Shown here: positions 10,104 to 22,049 of the stretch, piece by piece
Layout of the letters: the number at the start of each line of letters is the position of its first letter
How positions within the stretch are numbered: position 1 is the stretch's first letter
DNA from: Lindgomyces ingoldianus
Lineage: Eukaryota; Ascomycota; Dothideomycetes; Pleosporales; Lindgomycetaceae
Direction: 5' to 3'
Length of the DNA stretch: 64,000 nt
Assembly (NCBI RefSeq): GCF_010093535.1
Contig: NW_022985162.1
Location: 1,921,053-1,985,052, forward strand
Translations under genes and position numbers: made by a program
The notes under the pieces: generated by a model
The model's database searches: none
What the model saw: only the letters and a program-made list of their open reading frames with translations
Told to the model about the DNA's origin: nothing

Positions 10104-12701
10104 CTAAAATGGCCAGACCCATGCCCTCAACTCCTCTGGATCAATCCCTTCATGGAAAGCATAATTCCTAGCCTTGATCTGTTCATTCAGCAATGCCTCG
10201 CGAGCAGCAGCGCCTGTGTTTCCGAGCACAGGCAGGCGGTCAATGGCATCAATGGCTAAGCTGAATCGATCGGTCTCATTGCGGATTGCAAGTTCCAAGG
10301 GAGTGTCGATGTTGCCCTTCTCCTTGTATCCACGGACATGGAGATTATGCTGGCCTTTGCGCTTGTATGTCAAACGGTGGATGAGCCACGGATATGAGTG
10401 GAAGTTAAAGATGACGGGCTTATCATCAGTGAAGATGGCACGCCATTCCCGGTCGGAGAGACCATGCGGATGCTCCTTCTCTGGGATCAGCTTGAAGAGG
10501 TCCACAACGTTAACGAAACGAATCTTCAATTGCGGAAGATGCTGGCGAAGGAGAGCTGTGGCAGCCAGTGATTCATGGGTAGGGACATCACCGCAGCATG
10601 CCATGACGACATCCGGTTCTTCGCCCTGCTCGTTGCTGGCCCAATCCCAGATACCAAGACCCTTGGTACAGTGGGCGATCGCTTGCTCCATATCTAGGTA
10701 TTGAAGATGATCTTGCTTGTCGGCAACGATGACGTTAACATAGTTTGCACTTCGGAGACAGTGATCGGCAACCGAGAGAAGGCAATTTGCATCTGGCGGA
10801 AGGTAGATCCGGACGACTTCTGGGCTCTTGTTCGCTACGACGTCAAGGAAGCCAGGATCCTGGTGGGTAAATCCGTTATGATCCTGTCTCCAGACTGTGG
10901 CAGTGAGGAGGATGTTGAGCGACGCGACCTTGACACGCCATTCAACCTCGAGACACTTCTCTAGCCACTTGCAGTGTTGGTTGACCATGGAGTCGATGAT
11001 ATGGATGAACGGTTCGTAGCTGTTGAGAAAGCCATGTCGGCCCGATAGGATATAGCCTTCGAGCCAGCCCTAAGAAAGTGAAATTAGCAATGAGTTAGAG
11101 CAAATATGTGCGATACGTACCTCACAAGTGTGCTCGCTCAGCATTTCCATAACTCGGCCCTCAGTAACGAGATTGCCTCCATCAGCATCCTCCTCGAAAT
11201 ATTCACCAAGCCAGACCTTTTTCCCTGCCTCGTAGATGGCACCGAGTTTGTTGGACTCTGTCTCATCTGGACCGAAGACACGGAAGTGGTTTGGATTCTT
11301 CTTCACGATATCCCGCAGGAGAGTCGCGAACAGAGCCATGCTGCCCACATTGGTGACTCCGCTTTTCTTGACCTCGGTGGCATAAGTGCGGAAGTCGGGC
11401 ATGTGTAGCTTGCGTCGGAGAATACCACCGTTGGCGACTGGATTCGCGCTCATCCTCCTAACACCAGATGGAGCCAAAGCCTTGAGTTCAGGGATGAGGG
11501 CGCCTGACTTGTCGAACAGCTTCTCAGGTTCGTAGCTACGCATCCAGTCCTCGAGAATTTTCAAGTGGGATTTGTTGGAGGCGACGTCGGGAATTGGAAC
11601 TTGGTGTGCGCGCCAGAAACCCTCATTAAAGTGGTCGCCGATTTTCCTGGGTCCTAAAAGCCTGTCAGCACACCCTTCCGAGCGCTGCTTTGCGAACCCT
11701 GAGCTTACCTGTCCAACCCTTCGGTGTTCGAAGGACAATCATGGGCCATCGAGGTCGGAAAGCCTTGCCAGATTCACGGGCTTGCTTCTGATATCCCTTA
11801 ATCTCTGTAATGCAACGCTCCATAGTGCTGGCCATTGCCTGATGCATAGTTGGCAGGTCACTTCCTTCGACGAAGTAAGGTGTCCAGCCATATCCTACGA
11901 AGAGAGCCTCGATCTCCTCGTGGCTGATTCGAGCTAGGATAGTGGGGTTATTGATCTACAGTTGCGTCAACGAGCTTCTATGCTTTACTCTAAAGTGCTC
12001 ACCTTATAGCCATTGAGATGAAGAACTGGTAGGACTGCGCCATCTGTGATTGGGTTGAGAAACTTGGTCGAATGCCAGCTCGTAGCCAGGGGGCCAGTCT
12101 CGGCTTCGCCATCACCAACCATTGTAACTGAGATCAGGTCTGGGTGGTCGAAGACGGTACCGAAAGCGTGGGAGATGGAGTATCCAAGCTCACCACCTTC
12201 GTGCAAGCTGCCTGGTGTCTCGGGTGTAGCGTGGGAGCCAATTCCACCTGGGAAAGAGAACTGCTTGAAGAAGCGCCTCATTCCCTCAATGTCTTCACTC
12301 TTGTCCGGATATACCTCGGAGTAGACACCCTCAAGGTACGAGTTTGAGAGAACAGCTGGCGCACCGTGACCTGGGCCCGAAATGAAGATAGCATCAAGGT
12401 CATACTTCTTAATAAGGCGGTTCATGTGAATCCAGGTGAAGCTCTGGCCGGCGTCAGAGCCCCAATGACCAAGCAGTCGGCGCTTGATATGGTTGAGACT
12501 GAGAGGTTCTTGGAGAAGTGGGTTCTCTTTGAGATAGATCATGCCCAAGCAGAGATACATTGTCGCGCGGAAGTAGTTATTCATCTTGCGAACTTCTTCT
12601 TCACTGAGCGGCTTCTCGTTGATTGTGGCCCTGGCGGTTCCGAACGGCGAGATGCTCATCGTCTCGAGCTCCGCCGCGGTCTTTTCGACGTTTGGAGCCA
12701 T
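10104..12701 (-). CDS. Phosphoketolase (xylulose-5-phosphate / fructose-6-phosphate)
   Basis: Four exons (12701-12003, 11955-11709, 11653-11121, 11069-10104) are separated by introns of 47, 55 and 51 bp, and all junctions keep frame. The product has 814 residues, normal for the family. Landmarks are [11 protein letters not shown] near 80, [10 protein letters not shown] near 108, the thiamine diphosphate motif GDGEAETG at 196-203, the [12 protein letters not shown] motif in the third exon and [13 protein letters not shown] in the last. The enzyme uses thiamine diphosphate and phosphate to split xylulose-5-phosphate or fructose-6-phosphate into acetyl phosphate and an aldose phosphate in the cytosol. 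It thus bypasses lower glycolysis toward acetate or acetyl-CoA, together with acetate kinase or phosphotransacetylase. A TATA element lies 65 bp upstream of the ATG. The sequence does not separate single from dual substrate use. Confidence 0.97.
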
Positions 12702-12765
12702 GGTGGGGTAGCAGTGAGAAGAAGCTGGGGGTTGCGTATGAAGAAAACCTGCCTGAGGGGCACGC

Positions 12766-12772
12766 TATATAT
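12766..12772 (-). promoter_or_regulatory. TATA box of the phosphoketolase gene
   Basis: The minus strand reads TATATAG 65-71 bp upstream of the ATG at 12701, a plausible TATA-box place for a fungal gene with a short leader. Confidence 0.45.
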
Positions 12773-13339
12773 GCGTAAACGCAGGCGGGGTCGGACCCTG
12801 GCGGAAAAGAGTTGGTTGAAAGTGCTTAGGAAGCTTTATATTGGCTTGGTACTGCCAATTGGCTATGCAGTGAAGAGATGCAGGCATTCACAGAAGGAGA
12901 TCCAGCTTTATAAAGAGCACGCACAATGAAGCCGGAGTGAGCTGAGGTTGCAGTCTCCAGACCATTGCTTGCTTGGTGGTGCAACGGTAATTGGGTCGAG
13001 AAGCTCTCCTGATTCATGGTGCTGGTTCTGGCGGTCTGAAGCTAGCAATAGGAGGGGTGAATTTCAGCATGAGCTGATTTTCTTGGACATAACCTGCTTT
13101 TCGCAAGGAAGCGGTCATGGATGGGATTTTGGTGGTGGGGTGATGTGACCTCACTAAGCCCTCACCCCGGAAGCGCGTCATGACGTCGGGACTGGCCGAC
13201 CGCCGAACGGGACAAGCGCGCGATAACAAGCCACCGGAAGGCGCCAAACACCTGCCCCTCCAGCCTCACCTTCATTTTCACATATCACCATCATCGCTCT
13301 TCGTGTGCTCTGGATGTTCATCCAACTGAGATTTCCAGT

Positions 13340-13379
13340 CGAAATGGCGCCGAAATGGCGTCGAAATGGCGTCGAAATT
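13340..13379. repeat. 11-bp tandem repeat, about 3.6 copies
   Basis: The unit CGAAATGGCGT is repeated at 13340, 13351 and 13362 with one base change in the first copy (last base C), followed by a partial fourth copy. It is probably replication slippage. Confidence 0.85.
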
Positions 13380-13769
13380 GAGAGAATCAGCGCAGAAATT
13401 GCTGTGTGTGGGCGTCCGCGGCCGCCGCCTCGTTATCAATAACACGAGATCGCAACTCTCGCTCAGGACCGGATCTACTATGGCATCTGACGCTTCCGCC
13501 AAATTTCCAGAACAACGTTGTATCTGCTCTGGCCATTCACAATTGCCAACCATGATGACCTCACTAGATAAATGCAGCGTGGCGTCTAGTGTCGCTCTGC
13601 ACCAAACCTACGGAAACCTGGAACGTTCCGGCTCGTACCTTACATGGCAGTTGACTCAATGTTTTCATCCTTGCTCTTCTCGATTTTAACCTGTGTTTTT
13701 TGGTCTTTCCATCGAGCACGGGGAAGGCACCCTACAGCAATCACCGCACTCTTAGATTTTAACGAAGTC

Positions 13770-13791
13770 TATGTATGTACGTACATACATA
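13770..13791. repeat. Perfect 22-bp palindrome
   Basis: The left half TATGTATGTAC (13770-13780) is followed directly by its exact reverse complement GTACATACATA (13781-13791) with no spacer. It is intergenic, 643 bp before the methyltransferase ATG. It could bind a dimeric regulator or be a simple alternating-purine accident. Confidence 0.9.
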
Positions 13792-14433
13792 TATGAAAGC
13801 CTTCAGCACAATGACCTCCATCCTTGACAGCCTGTATTCAAGATGACAATTATGTCAACAAGACATGCGACCAAGGCGAAGTTGAAGGCTAATTCTGCCA
13901 TATTTCGAGGCCCGGCCAACAAGAGCGCGCTACTTCTCTCACATTGTAATATAGGATTCGATATTTTCCTTAGCCGTAGAGATTTAGCCCCACCATCACA
14001 GTTTCTCAATTCTAAACTTTCGGGGTTAAATATCAATCTCACAATTGCTTCTTGATGTTATCCTTTGCCGTCGTTAGACCCCTCTAAGAGTCTTGCCGAC
14101 TTCTGCAACCTTGATACTTTTTCATTCATTCCCTGTAGCCGAGCGGACATACCAAGACGGTCATATACGCGATACATTTGCAATTGGTCAATAGGGAAGG
14201 GATTCTACGCCACCTCAACCGGGTCTAGCTCTCGTTTGCGCAGTCGTTAAAATTCCCTCGATTCTAATATAGATCACGTGGTCTGGGCAAGGGGCTTTCG
14301 CCTCTTCAGGTTAAGTTGCCCGCGAGTCAATCCTCCAAGTCCCCTCAAGAACCTTTATAGTTACGTCTCTCAGCACTTTAGACCCGTTTACCAACACCAC
14401 GTAGTCGGAACAACGCCTAGCACATTCATCAAG

Positions 14434-15529
14434 ATGCAGGTGTTGGAATCCATTACACCAGCAAACCCACCAAGTGCTATTCAAATGGACCGAACGTACC
14501 ACACAACAGAAGCCGCATATTCCCTACCAAATGAGTAAGTGAATCATACCTTGAGACTGTGCGCCAAAGTCTCACAGAGTGCAACCCAACAGCAATGTAG
14601 AACACCAGCGACTAGAAATGCAGCACTCGCTGTTTATCGGGCTGATGGAGGGACGGATCATGCACGCTCCCATATCGAACCAAATCAGCAAAGCAATAGA
14701 CATCGGATGCGGTACCGGATCAGTCACCCATACTATTGCCTCCGCATATCCTTCGACGACAGTCTACGGCGTGGATTTATCCCCAATTCCAGAATACACG
14801 CGGTCGAGGTTACCAAACCTGAGCTACGTCCAAGCCGACTTCGACGAATTGGTATCCCAGGACCCGCCAGATCCACGCTTTAAACCTGCCTCATTCGACT
14901 ACGTCTTTTCCCGCCTTCTTATATACGGAATAAGCGACTGGCCCACCTACCTCTCCCGCGCCATTTCCCTAGCAAAACCTGGTGCATGGATTGAAATGCA
15001 AGAGGCAGATTACCACTGGTACCGGATTCCCATGTTTCCATCCTCCCCCTCTCCCGCGGCCGAAACCTTCGCATCTCACAATCTCACGCTATCAGAATTA
15101 ACAGCAGAAATACACCCTTCAGAAAGACTGAAAAGTGAGACACTTTGGAGCCAAACAATGAACGCTCTCCTCCTCGCAAAACACCTCAATCCACACGCTG
15201 GCTCTTCCCTTGCGTCGCTCATGTCTGCTGCCGGATTGGTCGATATCAACATCCGTAGATATATTTCTCCTGCTGGCGTATGGCCAGGCCTCACGCCCGA
15301 AGCGTCCGCTTTTGGGAAGTATGTGGGGAAGCAGACGCCTTTGATGTACGTCCCTGCGATCCGCAAACTAGGCAGGGAGACGGGATGGGACGAAGGTGAA
15401 GTCGAGGCTGCGGTGCGGAATTTAGAAGCTGAGTTTGAAGGTAGAGAAGACGGGCAGAGACTGTGGTTTTGGGTATATGTTGTTTGTGGACGGAAGCCGA
15501 ATGAAGATGGAAAGGAATCTGGGAGTTAA
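14434..15529 (+). CDS. LaeA-like SAM-dependent methyltransferase
   Basis: Two exons (14434-14534 and 14593-15529) are joined over a 58-bp intron with a GTAAGT donor and an AACAG acceptor; the split codon gives the Asp of the expected LPND..EHQRL motif. The product has 345 residues. It has the N-terminal YHTTEAAYSLPND tract typical of this family, SAM-binding motif I DIGCGTG at 70-76, the acidic end of strand 2 in YGVDLSPI, and FDYVFSRLL and KPGAWIEMQEAD as later motifs. Members include the secondary-metabolism regulator LaeA and many paralogues of unknown substrate, and I cannot tell which this is. It lies tail-to-tail with the catalase gene; no biosynthetic backbone gene is near, so it is probably a paralogue rather than LaeA itself. 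Confidence 0.9.
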
Positions 15530-15907
15530 GTGAGTTATTGTCTCGATCGCGCGTCTAAGAGCGACGCCTGAGAACCTTAGAATTACATCTTTTGTTTCTT
15601 AGATCTCCCTGTGTCGTTTGTTATATGCAAGGTTGAATATCCCTGCTTCAAGTGTGTTGCTTGGCCATATCAAACCAGGTTGTTGGGACCATACAGCCAA
15701 TTCCATGTCTCGATTCAGCCGCTGTGAGAATCCCGGGTTTTTTTATTAATTCTGACGGTTATATTGAGGTTTCAAGCCTCCTGTTATCTAGTTTCGATAT
15801 ACTTTGCGCAATTTTGGGCTTCTGAATTAACCTTTGAAAATCTCGTTGAAAATCACAACCACACTACACTTGTTCAATAGAACAACTATCGTAGACCCAA
15901 CCTTAAA
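15530..15907. other. Convergent intergenic region
   Basis: This is the shared 3' region of the methyltransferase and catalase genes. It is moderately AT-rich and would hold both polyadenylation regions. No other feature is seen. Confidence 0.5.
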
Positions 15908-18538
15908 TCACGAGTCCATCGGAAACCTGTCCAGGAACTTGAACGTCTTCAGACCTGCTTCCAGGCTATTCGCAAGGGTGCTAGCATCGCCAACTGCATA
16001 AACACCCGGCGTCCCCGCTTCAATCCCCGCGTTACCGAAGGCCTCCTTGCCCGAGCCTACGGCACCAACAGGCTTACCCCACCTGTATCCGCTCTCAAGG
16101 ATCTGGAGTGGGCGCCCAGCAGGGTACAGTGTCGATAGGACGTTTGCTGACGCATTCCCATATGTTAGAGTCGTCGAGTTTATGTTGGCAAGACTAGGTG
16201 GTGGAGCGAAGAGCGAGGCAGTGCCTTCACCGATAACGATGGCATCGAAGTTTGAGGCGTCGGTTGCGGAGTATGTCTGATCGATTCCTTCTGTGAGACT
16301 CTCTGCAACAACGACAAGATCGACATTCATAGCCTTAAGTGCGGATTTCAGCGAAGCCATGCTGGTATTGGCAGTTGATATAGAATTAGATGTTAGGTAT
16401 CCGACCTTCAAGCCGTCGACCGTGAGGAGAGGATCCTTGGCTACAGAGACTCCGTTCGTTGTGTTGTCATGATAATACGTTGGATCCTCGGCTGGAGCTG
16501 CGAGGCCAAGAGCGGTCGCCACACGGACGGCAATGTCATGACTGACGCGGTTCAATTGAATAAGCACATTGGTCTTCACGACGGAGCTCTTGAGTTGAGA
16601 GGTCTCAAACCGCATGGCGTTGACGAGGAACTGCTGTTCCGCAGGGAGTAGAGAATTGAAGAATAGTCTCGGCTGTGACCAAACATCCGCGAAGGTGGAT
16701 GACACTGCGCGCACAAGCTTGCCTGATCCGCTACGATTAGGTGCTGTGAAGAAGCCATTACCCGTCGTTTGGTTGGCCTGACGCGGGGAGCCGTTGTTCA
16801 AGGTGTTGGGACTGTATGCGGCCGTGTTTAGCGGAATGAACATTTGGCCTGTTGGTGCGTCAGCAAATTACGTTGGATTGTTGCATGCTACGTGGTCAAC
16901 GTACCAGCTCCGTCGCGGTTGTTGTTGTGCCATGGCATGCGGGGCTGATTAATTGGAAGCTGTTCAAAATTAGGGCCATTATGACGATTAATTTGGGTAT
17001 CGAGGTAAGAAAAGATGCGGCCCTGGAGCAATGGATCTTCGGTGAAGTCGATCCCTCTTACGATATGGCCGGGTTGGTACTGGGTATGCAGGTCAGCCAC
17101 AGAAGCGAACCAATGAGATGGTTGAAGTTTACCATGACCTGTTCAGTCTCTGCAAAATAGTTCCTTGGGTTCCGATTCAAAGTCAGCTTTCCAAGCGGAG
17201 TGAAAGGGACGAGCTCCTCTGGTACTATCTTGGTTGGGTCCAGGAGGTCGAATCCGAAACGCAACTGGTCATCCTCTTCCATTATTTGGACTTCAAACTG
17301 CACGACGCGTGTTAGTATCTCTACAAAGTGGCACGGCATGACGATGACACACCTCATACTCCGGATATAGACCCTTCTCGATACTGTTGAATAAATCCTG
17401 ACGGTGGAAGTCTGCATTTTTCCCTGATGTGACCTGCGCCTCCTCCCACACAAGACTAGCTTTCCCTTGCAGCGTGCGAAGTCGAAATTTGACAAGCTTC
17501 GTCTTGCCTTCATCGGTTACGAAACGGAATGTGTGGACACCCCAGCCGTCCATGTGTCGATATGACCTCACTGTGCCATGACCAGACATAGCCTGTAGTT
17601 TAATTTAGTGGATCCTCTAGGTAGAGGGGTTGGTTGCAGCTTACCCAGAAGAGCGTGTGCAAGGCACTTGGCTGCTGGCTGAAGAAATCCCACGCTGTGT
17701 CATGAGCAGTAGCGGCTTGAGGAATCTCGCGATCTGGCATTGGCTTGACAGCATGAATGAGATCCGGGAACAGTATTGCATCTTGGATGAAGAACACAGG
17801 GATGTTGTTTCCGACGATGTCTAATTGATACAGTTAGTGAAGAATACCCCCATGGAGGGTCCTACTTGCCAAAATTTCCCTCGTCTGTATAGAATCTGGT
17901 TGCAAAGCCGTGAACGTCACGCACAGTGTCTGCTGAACCGCGACTCCCTGCAACAGTAGAGAATCGCACGAAGACAGGAGTTTCTTTCCCTTCTGAACCT
18001 AAGAAGGATGCCCCGGTAATGTTAGACCAATCACCATAGGAGACAAAGACGCCGTGAGCGCCCGCGCCTCTCGCATGGACCGCTAACACAAAGGTTAGTT
18101 AGACTTAACATTAAATGATTGTTGAAGGGCGAAAGTTAGATCACGCTTGATGAAATCTTCAGAGATTGGCCTACCTCTCTCCGGCACTCTCTCGTGATCG
18201 AAGTGCATGATCTAGCTCCGTTAATAACTTCTATGGCATGAAGAAGGCATCGCTACTTTTTGACGGAAGATGAAATCCTCAAGGAGAGTGGGACCTCGAT
18301 CTCCTGCACTTAGGCTGTTCTGGTCTGAGAAGGGGCCACCGACATCGCTGGTCAGGTAGACATCGTTGTCGTCAATCTCGTACTGCGCTAGGAAGTCGTC
18401 TGTAGGGCCGTATCCATCTCGTCGAACTGGAGGGTGGTTGGCGGGAAGGTCTCGAGCATCGTGCTCCATGTAAGGGCATATCGCATGGGCAATGTTGATC
18501 CACGCAGCAATTGCTGCAACAGCTCTGAGAGTGATCAT
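15908..18538 (-). CDS. Secreted large-subunit catalase
   Basis: Eight exons (18538-18257, 18211-18175, 18082-17870, 17820-17645, 17592-17353, 17297-17133, 17079-16905, 16848-15908) give 742 residues. This is the size of the clade 2 large-subunit catalases that have a C-terminal flavodoxin-like domain. A signal peptide ([19 protein letters not shown]) points to secretion. The distal heme histidine lies in [11 protein letters not shown], the essential Asn in GNFDIVGNN, and the proximal heme-ligand Tyr in RIFSYLDTQ. Intron 3 (17869-17821) begins GCAAGT, a GC-AG intron; using the nearby GT instead breaks the frame and the conserved motif. The enzyme breaks hydrogen peroxide to water and oxygen outside the cell or in the wall. 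The second exon is only 37 nt. Nothing suggests loss of function. Confidence 0.96.
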
Positions 18539-20491
18539 CGTGACGCAGTGAGTGAAGGATAGCAGTGTAGCGAGAAAAATCCACAGCGCGGGAACACTGC
18601 ATTAAAAATTCCTCAGCACCGTGAAGCGGCGTTGTCGCGCCTGCTCCGAAGGGTGCACCCAGCAGACTGGAAGACTGTGCCCTAACTGCTTCCCACTACC
18701 ATGCTAGATCGAATTAAAACCGTAAGTTTGATCAGCAGGCATCATCATAGGGTAGAGCGCCAATCCGCGGTCCCCCACTGCGAAGAATGAGGCTAGTACT
18801 CCGTAGGCGAGTATTTGATATGAGGGTGATGCCAAGATGTCTTCAGTTGATCAGCGAGCGTGGTACGGAACACTGCATTGAGGCGAGCAGCACTAAGGTT
18901 CCCACGGCGAGCATTGCATGGCGTTGCACACTGTTACGTCTCCATCGACCCGGAATTGTTGAATAAGGATAATGCAAGTCAGACTGGAAAACTTGGAAGG
19001 GCAGGGCTGCAGGAAGCCTCTCAGAGGCGACAAGGACGTTAGAGAACATTTTTAGAAGAGGGAGGACTAAGATGGGCAACGATTCCAGTGGTTTGCTGCA
19101 AGGTGCACCTGCGCACAGTAGCACACGGACCCGATTGCTTGGATTAACAAACAAACAACAAGGAAGCGAGACGGATGGAAAGCAAGTGTCATCCTCAGAC
19201 ATGTCAGCTTAGGAGAGACTATTGTGTAAATTGACGTCCGCAAGTACCACCGTCGTTGAACATAGGAGGCAATGATAGTGATGAAACCCACTTACGTGGC
19301 CGCACGACTTAAAGCGGTGAACGAGGGGTGGATTTCTTGAGGTTGAAGATAGCTGATTATAGATGTTGGTGGCCCAGATGCTGAGGGGTTACTAATTATG
19401 CGGCGTTGATGGTGGAGCGTGCCAAGGCAAAGTGGATAGCTCTTGAGCATGGGCGTGCTGCGCTATCCGGGTTAAGGCATGCACCAGAGTGATGACTGCT
19501 CCTTGGGATTTGAGCCAGACAGAATGGAGTAATCTCCGATTGCCAAGCGCCTCTGAGCAGCGTCTTCATGAGGTCCACGTCAAGATCCTCCAGGTAATCC
19601 GAGAGGCAATGATGATGAATTGGGAAATTTGCCCTTTTCGAAAAGGGGATTACGCAGAGGCAGCAGGGGTTCTGATTCGTAGCATTTTATAACTGATTGG
19701 CCCAAGGATGCAAGGCAATGAGGTTGGGTGATGGTAGGGTGAGATGTAGAAATACTCAGGAGGTAATGCGAAGATGCAAAATTGGCGCACGTGTTAACGC
19801 TAGTACAAAAGAAGTCTCGGCTAGATGTGTTATTCCTCCAAGGTCAAAAATTAACGACCCTCCCTCGTTCCATCAACGCTACATTTATATTTCGAGATAG
19901 AACTGGAATGTATTGCTAGCTCCTTATAGGAAAATCTCTATAGTCGCGTAAAAACTAAAGGACTTCGCCGTAACAGCACCATTTTCCAGGTGGTCAAACT
20001 ATTATTACCATCCGCCTAGAGTTGCGTGTTAGACACGATCCTATATAATGTCAAGTCCAACAAATGTCCATGCTCAACCTTAGAACCTAATTCAAGATCT
20101 TTCAAGTCCAAACCTTCCATTTTCCTTGCTTTGATCCTTCTAAGTGTCAATAACTGTGGCAATGAATTTCACCTGCACAACCCAATCATAGGAAGAACTG
20201 ACCATGAGGCACCGCACAAAACTCCTAACCACCGTTCGTCCACTAATTGGGGCCGTGGTCGATTTCTATTCCAGATTTGAGTATCGGTTCTTCTTCTTGC
20301 GCTGTCCGTCTCCCGATATCGACTCTCTTCTCGAAAACGGCTCCTCGTGGTCAATCGCCCAAGATCCAGCTTCCTATATGCTATGAGCGCGAGGTCCCCA
20401 AGCCGTAGCACAACACCACACAGCACCCGGCTCTCGTCGAAGACACCGGCCTTCATCGTCGCCCTTCTTTTTCCTCTTTTCTAGGATGCAT
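18539..20491. other. Long intergenic region
   Basis: About 2 kb upstream of catalase. It contains the catalase promoter and short reading frames without similarity. I see no supported gene or RNA. Confidence 0.5.
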
Positions 20492-21240
20492 TCAAGGTTG
20501 ACTATGGCGTATAGTCATACCCTGGTCCTCAATAAAATAATCCACATTGGCCGTAATTGGGTCCATACCCGTTGGAGCAAACCTATGAGAGAGAGAGTTC
20601 TTGATAGCAAATTCCCGGATGCTGCGTTTGGCTAACTTCGCGTTGGCGGCTAGATCGCAACCCGAAGCTAGCTACCTGTTCTATTCAAGGAAACCAAGAA
20701 TTACAATACTGCTAGTAGGCCACTTTGGACTTGCCCACACCCGTACTCCCGAAATTTCTGCTCTTCTTGGTGGATAGTACACCATTGTTCCTTGGGTATC
20801 GCAACTGTTTCTAAGGGTATTGGAGCTCCTCGTATGCTTAGACACTTGTGGTAGAAGATACTGGAATCCAATCCGGCTTTCGGATATCTTACCGAGAGGG
20901 GCCACCTCGAGACATCGCCCATACGGATAGTAGGCAGACTATTTGCATTTCCCCCGCCAACCCGAAGATAGTCAAACCGCGTTAGGTGCAGGTGCCTGTG
21001 GAGTGGCCATTGAAGATCTTTGGGCAGCTTTTTCATATCACTGTATCTATCTCACAGCAGGCGAGGGCGTTGGCATATCCGTTATTATGAAATGAAAGCA
21101 TAACAGGGAACAACAGGTTGACTCACGTCTGGCCCAAGACTATAGAAGCTGCGAGAAAGGATCTGGAAGGGATCAAAGTGGCAAAGCCGAGAAGGTGGAG
21201 GCACGAATAAGGCTTGAAGAAGAAGGAACAGTTGCCACAT
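20492..21240 (-). CDS. Doubtful small secreted protein locus, possibly decaying
   Basis: I do not recognise the family. A possible first exon (21240-21127) begins MWQLFLLLQALFVPPPSRL, a good signal-peptide shape, and ends at a clean GTGAGT donor. The longest downstream frame runs from about 21036 to 20701 with RFDYLRVGGGNANSLPTI and IRGAPIPLETVAIPKEQW. Only a weak AAG acceptor at about 21027 joins it to the first exon in frame; the better CAG would meet a stop. Further down, RSIREFAIKNSLS and RFAPTGMDPITANVDYFIED sit in frames one base apart, with the shift falling in a GA dinucleotide run (20587-20597). This could be a small secreted gene with unusual splicing, or a gene disabled by slippage in that run. 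The coordinates mark the region, not a proven coding sequence. Confidence 0.3.
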
Positions 21241-22049
21241 TAAGCCTTAGAGAAACTTCCTACTGGAGATTTGGTTGATGCTTCGACGTGCTTTCGAGAA
21301 CGATTGCATTGAAGTACTTTGGAAAGCGAATATATGTCGAATTCGGAGTTCAAGCAAGGGTGATTGAACCATCCAAGATGCTCCTTAGATTGTGTTGATA
21401 ATAGGTGTATGGGAGCGTGTTAAGAGAATGCTGGGATGCAGCCTTCCACTTCAGATGACGAGTCGTGTTCCTTCACATTTGTTGACGTGTAGCACATCCT
21501 TCTCTCGATTAGACGGTCCCTTCTCACGTGAACTCGCTAAGTGAGCCTTCCCTGCACTCGCGAATGACATCACCGGCAATCCATGGGCGCTTGCGCGACT
21601 TCCATGCCATCCAGTCAAACCTGCAAGGTCCCTTATTCCCAAACAAGACCATTCCCCGTCTTTCGCATCGCAGTAATCACAGCGCCAACTGTTTCAAACA
21701 ACGTACGTTCATCTCCCGGTACAACGCGACTCGTCTGGAAATCACTGGCAATAATTTACCGAGCCGCCCATTGTGAGGCTTCGCGAACGGCTAACATGAG
21801 TGGTTCCGAGTACAGACATTGCAGAATGCTAACAATAGCCATGGACAGAACGCCATATAATCTCGAGGGACTTCTCTTTGATTTGCTTTCAGAATGTAAG
21901 CTGGTCTTCGATCCCTTTTCACATATTCGAGTTGTTCTGCTAGTTCAGTTTTTGCTTCTTGCTCTTGTCGCTTGTTGCCTTTTACCTGCAATCGCATTAT
22001 ACCCTTTCCCTTCCATTTCCGTATCAGCTTCACTTCTGCCGGCTGTGTA
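21241..22049. other. Intergenic region upstream of the eisosome gene
   Basis: This holds the promoter and leader of the Pil1-like gene. In-frame codons continue upstream of the chosen ATG to 21972, but they look like untranslated leader. No other feature is seen. Confidence 0.5.

Larger units (their letters stand above)
12773..14433. other. Intergenic region between phosphoketolase and the methyltransferase
   Basis: This holds the two divergent promoters. Notable elements are an 11-bp tandem repeat (13340-13379) and a perfect palindrome (13770-13791), listed separately. A plus-strand reading frame at 13366-13689 has no similarity and starts inside the tandem repeat; I do not call it. Confidence 0.5.

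Noticed and set aside
10174..10704. 176-codon frame opposite the phosphoketolase last exon
   Set aside because: It is the antisense shadow of a confidently identified gene.
13366..13689. 107-codon plus-strand frame between phosphoketolase and the methyltransferase
   Set aside because: It starts inside an 11-bp tandem repeat and shows no similarity, signal peptide or conserved pattern.
14434..18538. Secondary-metabolite cluster suggested by a LaeA-like methyltransferase next to a secreted catalase
   Set aside because: No polyketide synthase, peptide synthetase, terpene cyclase or pathway regulator is nearby, and both families occur widely outside clusters.
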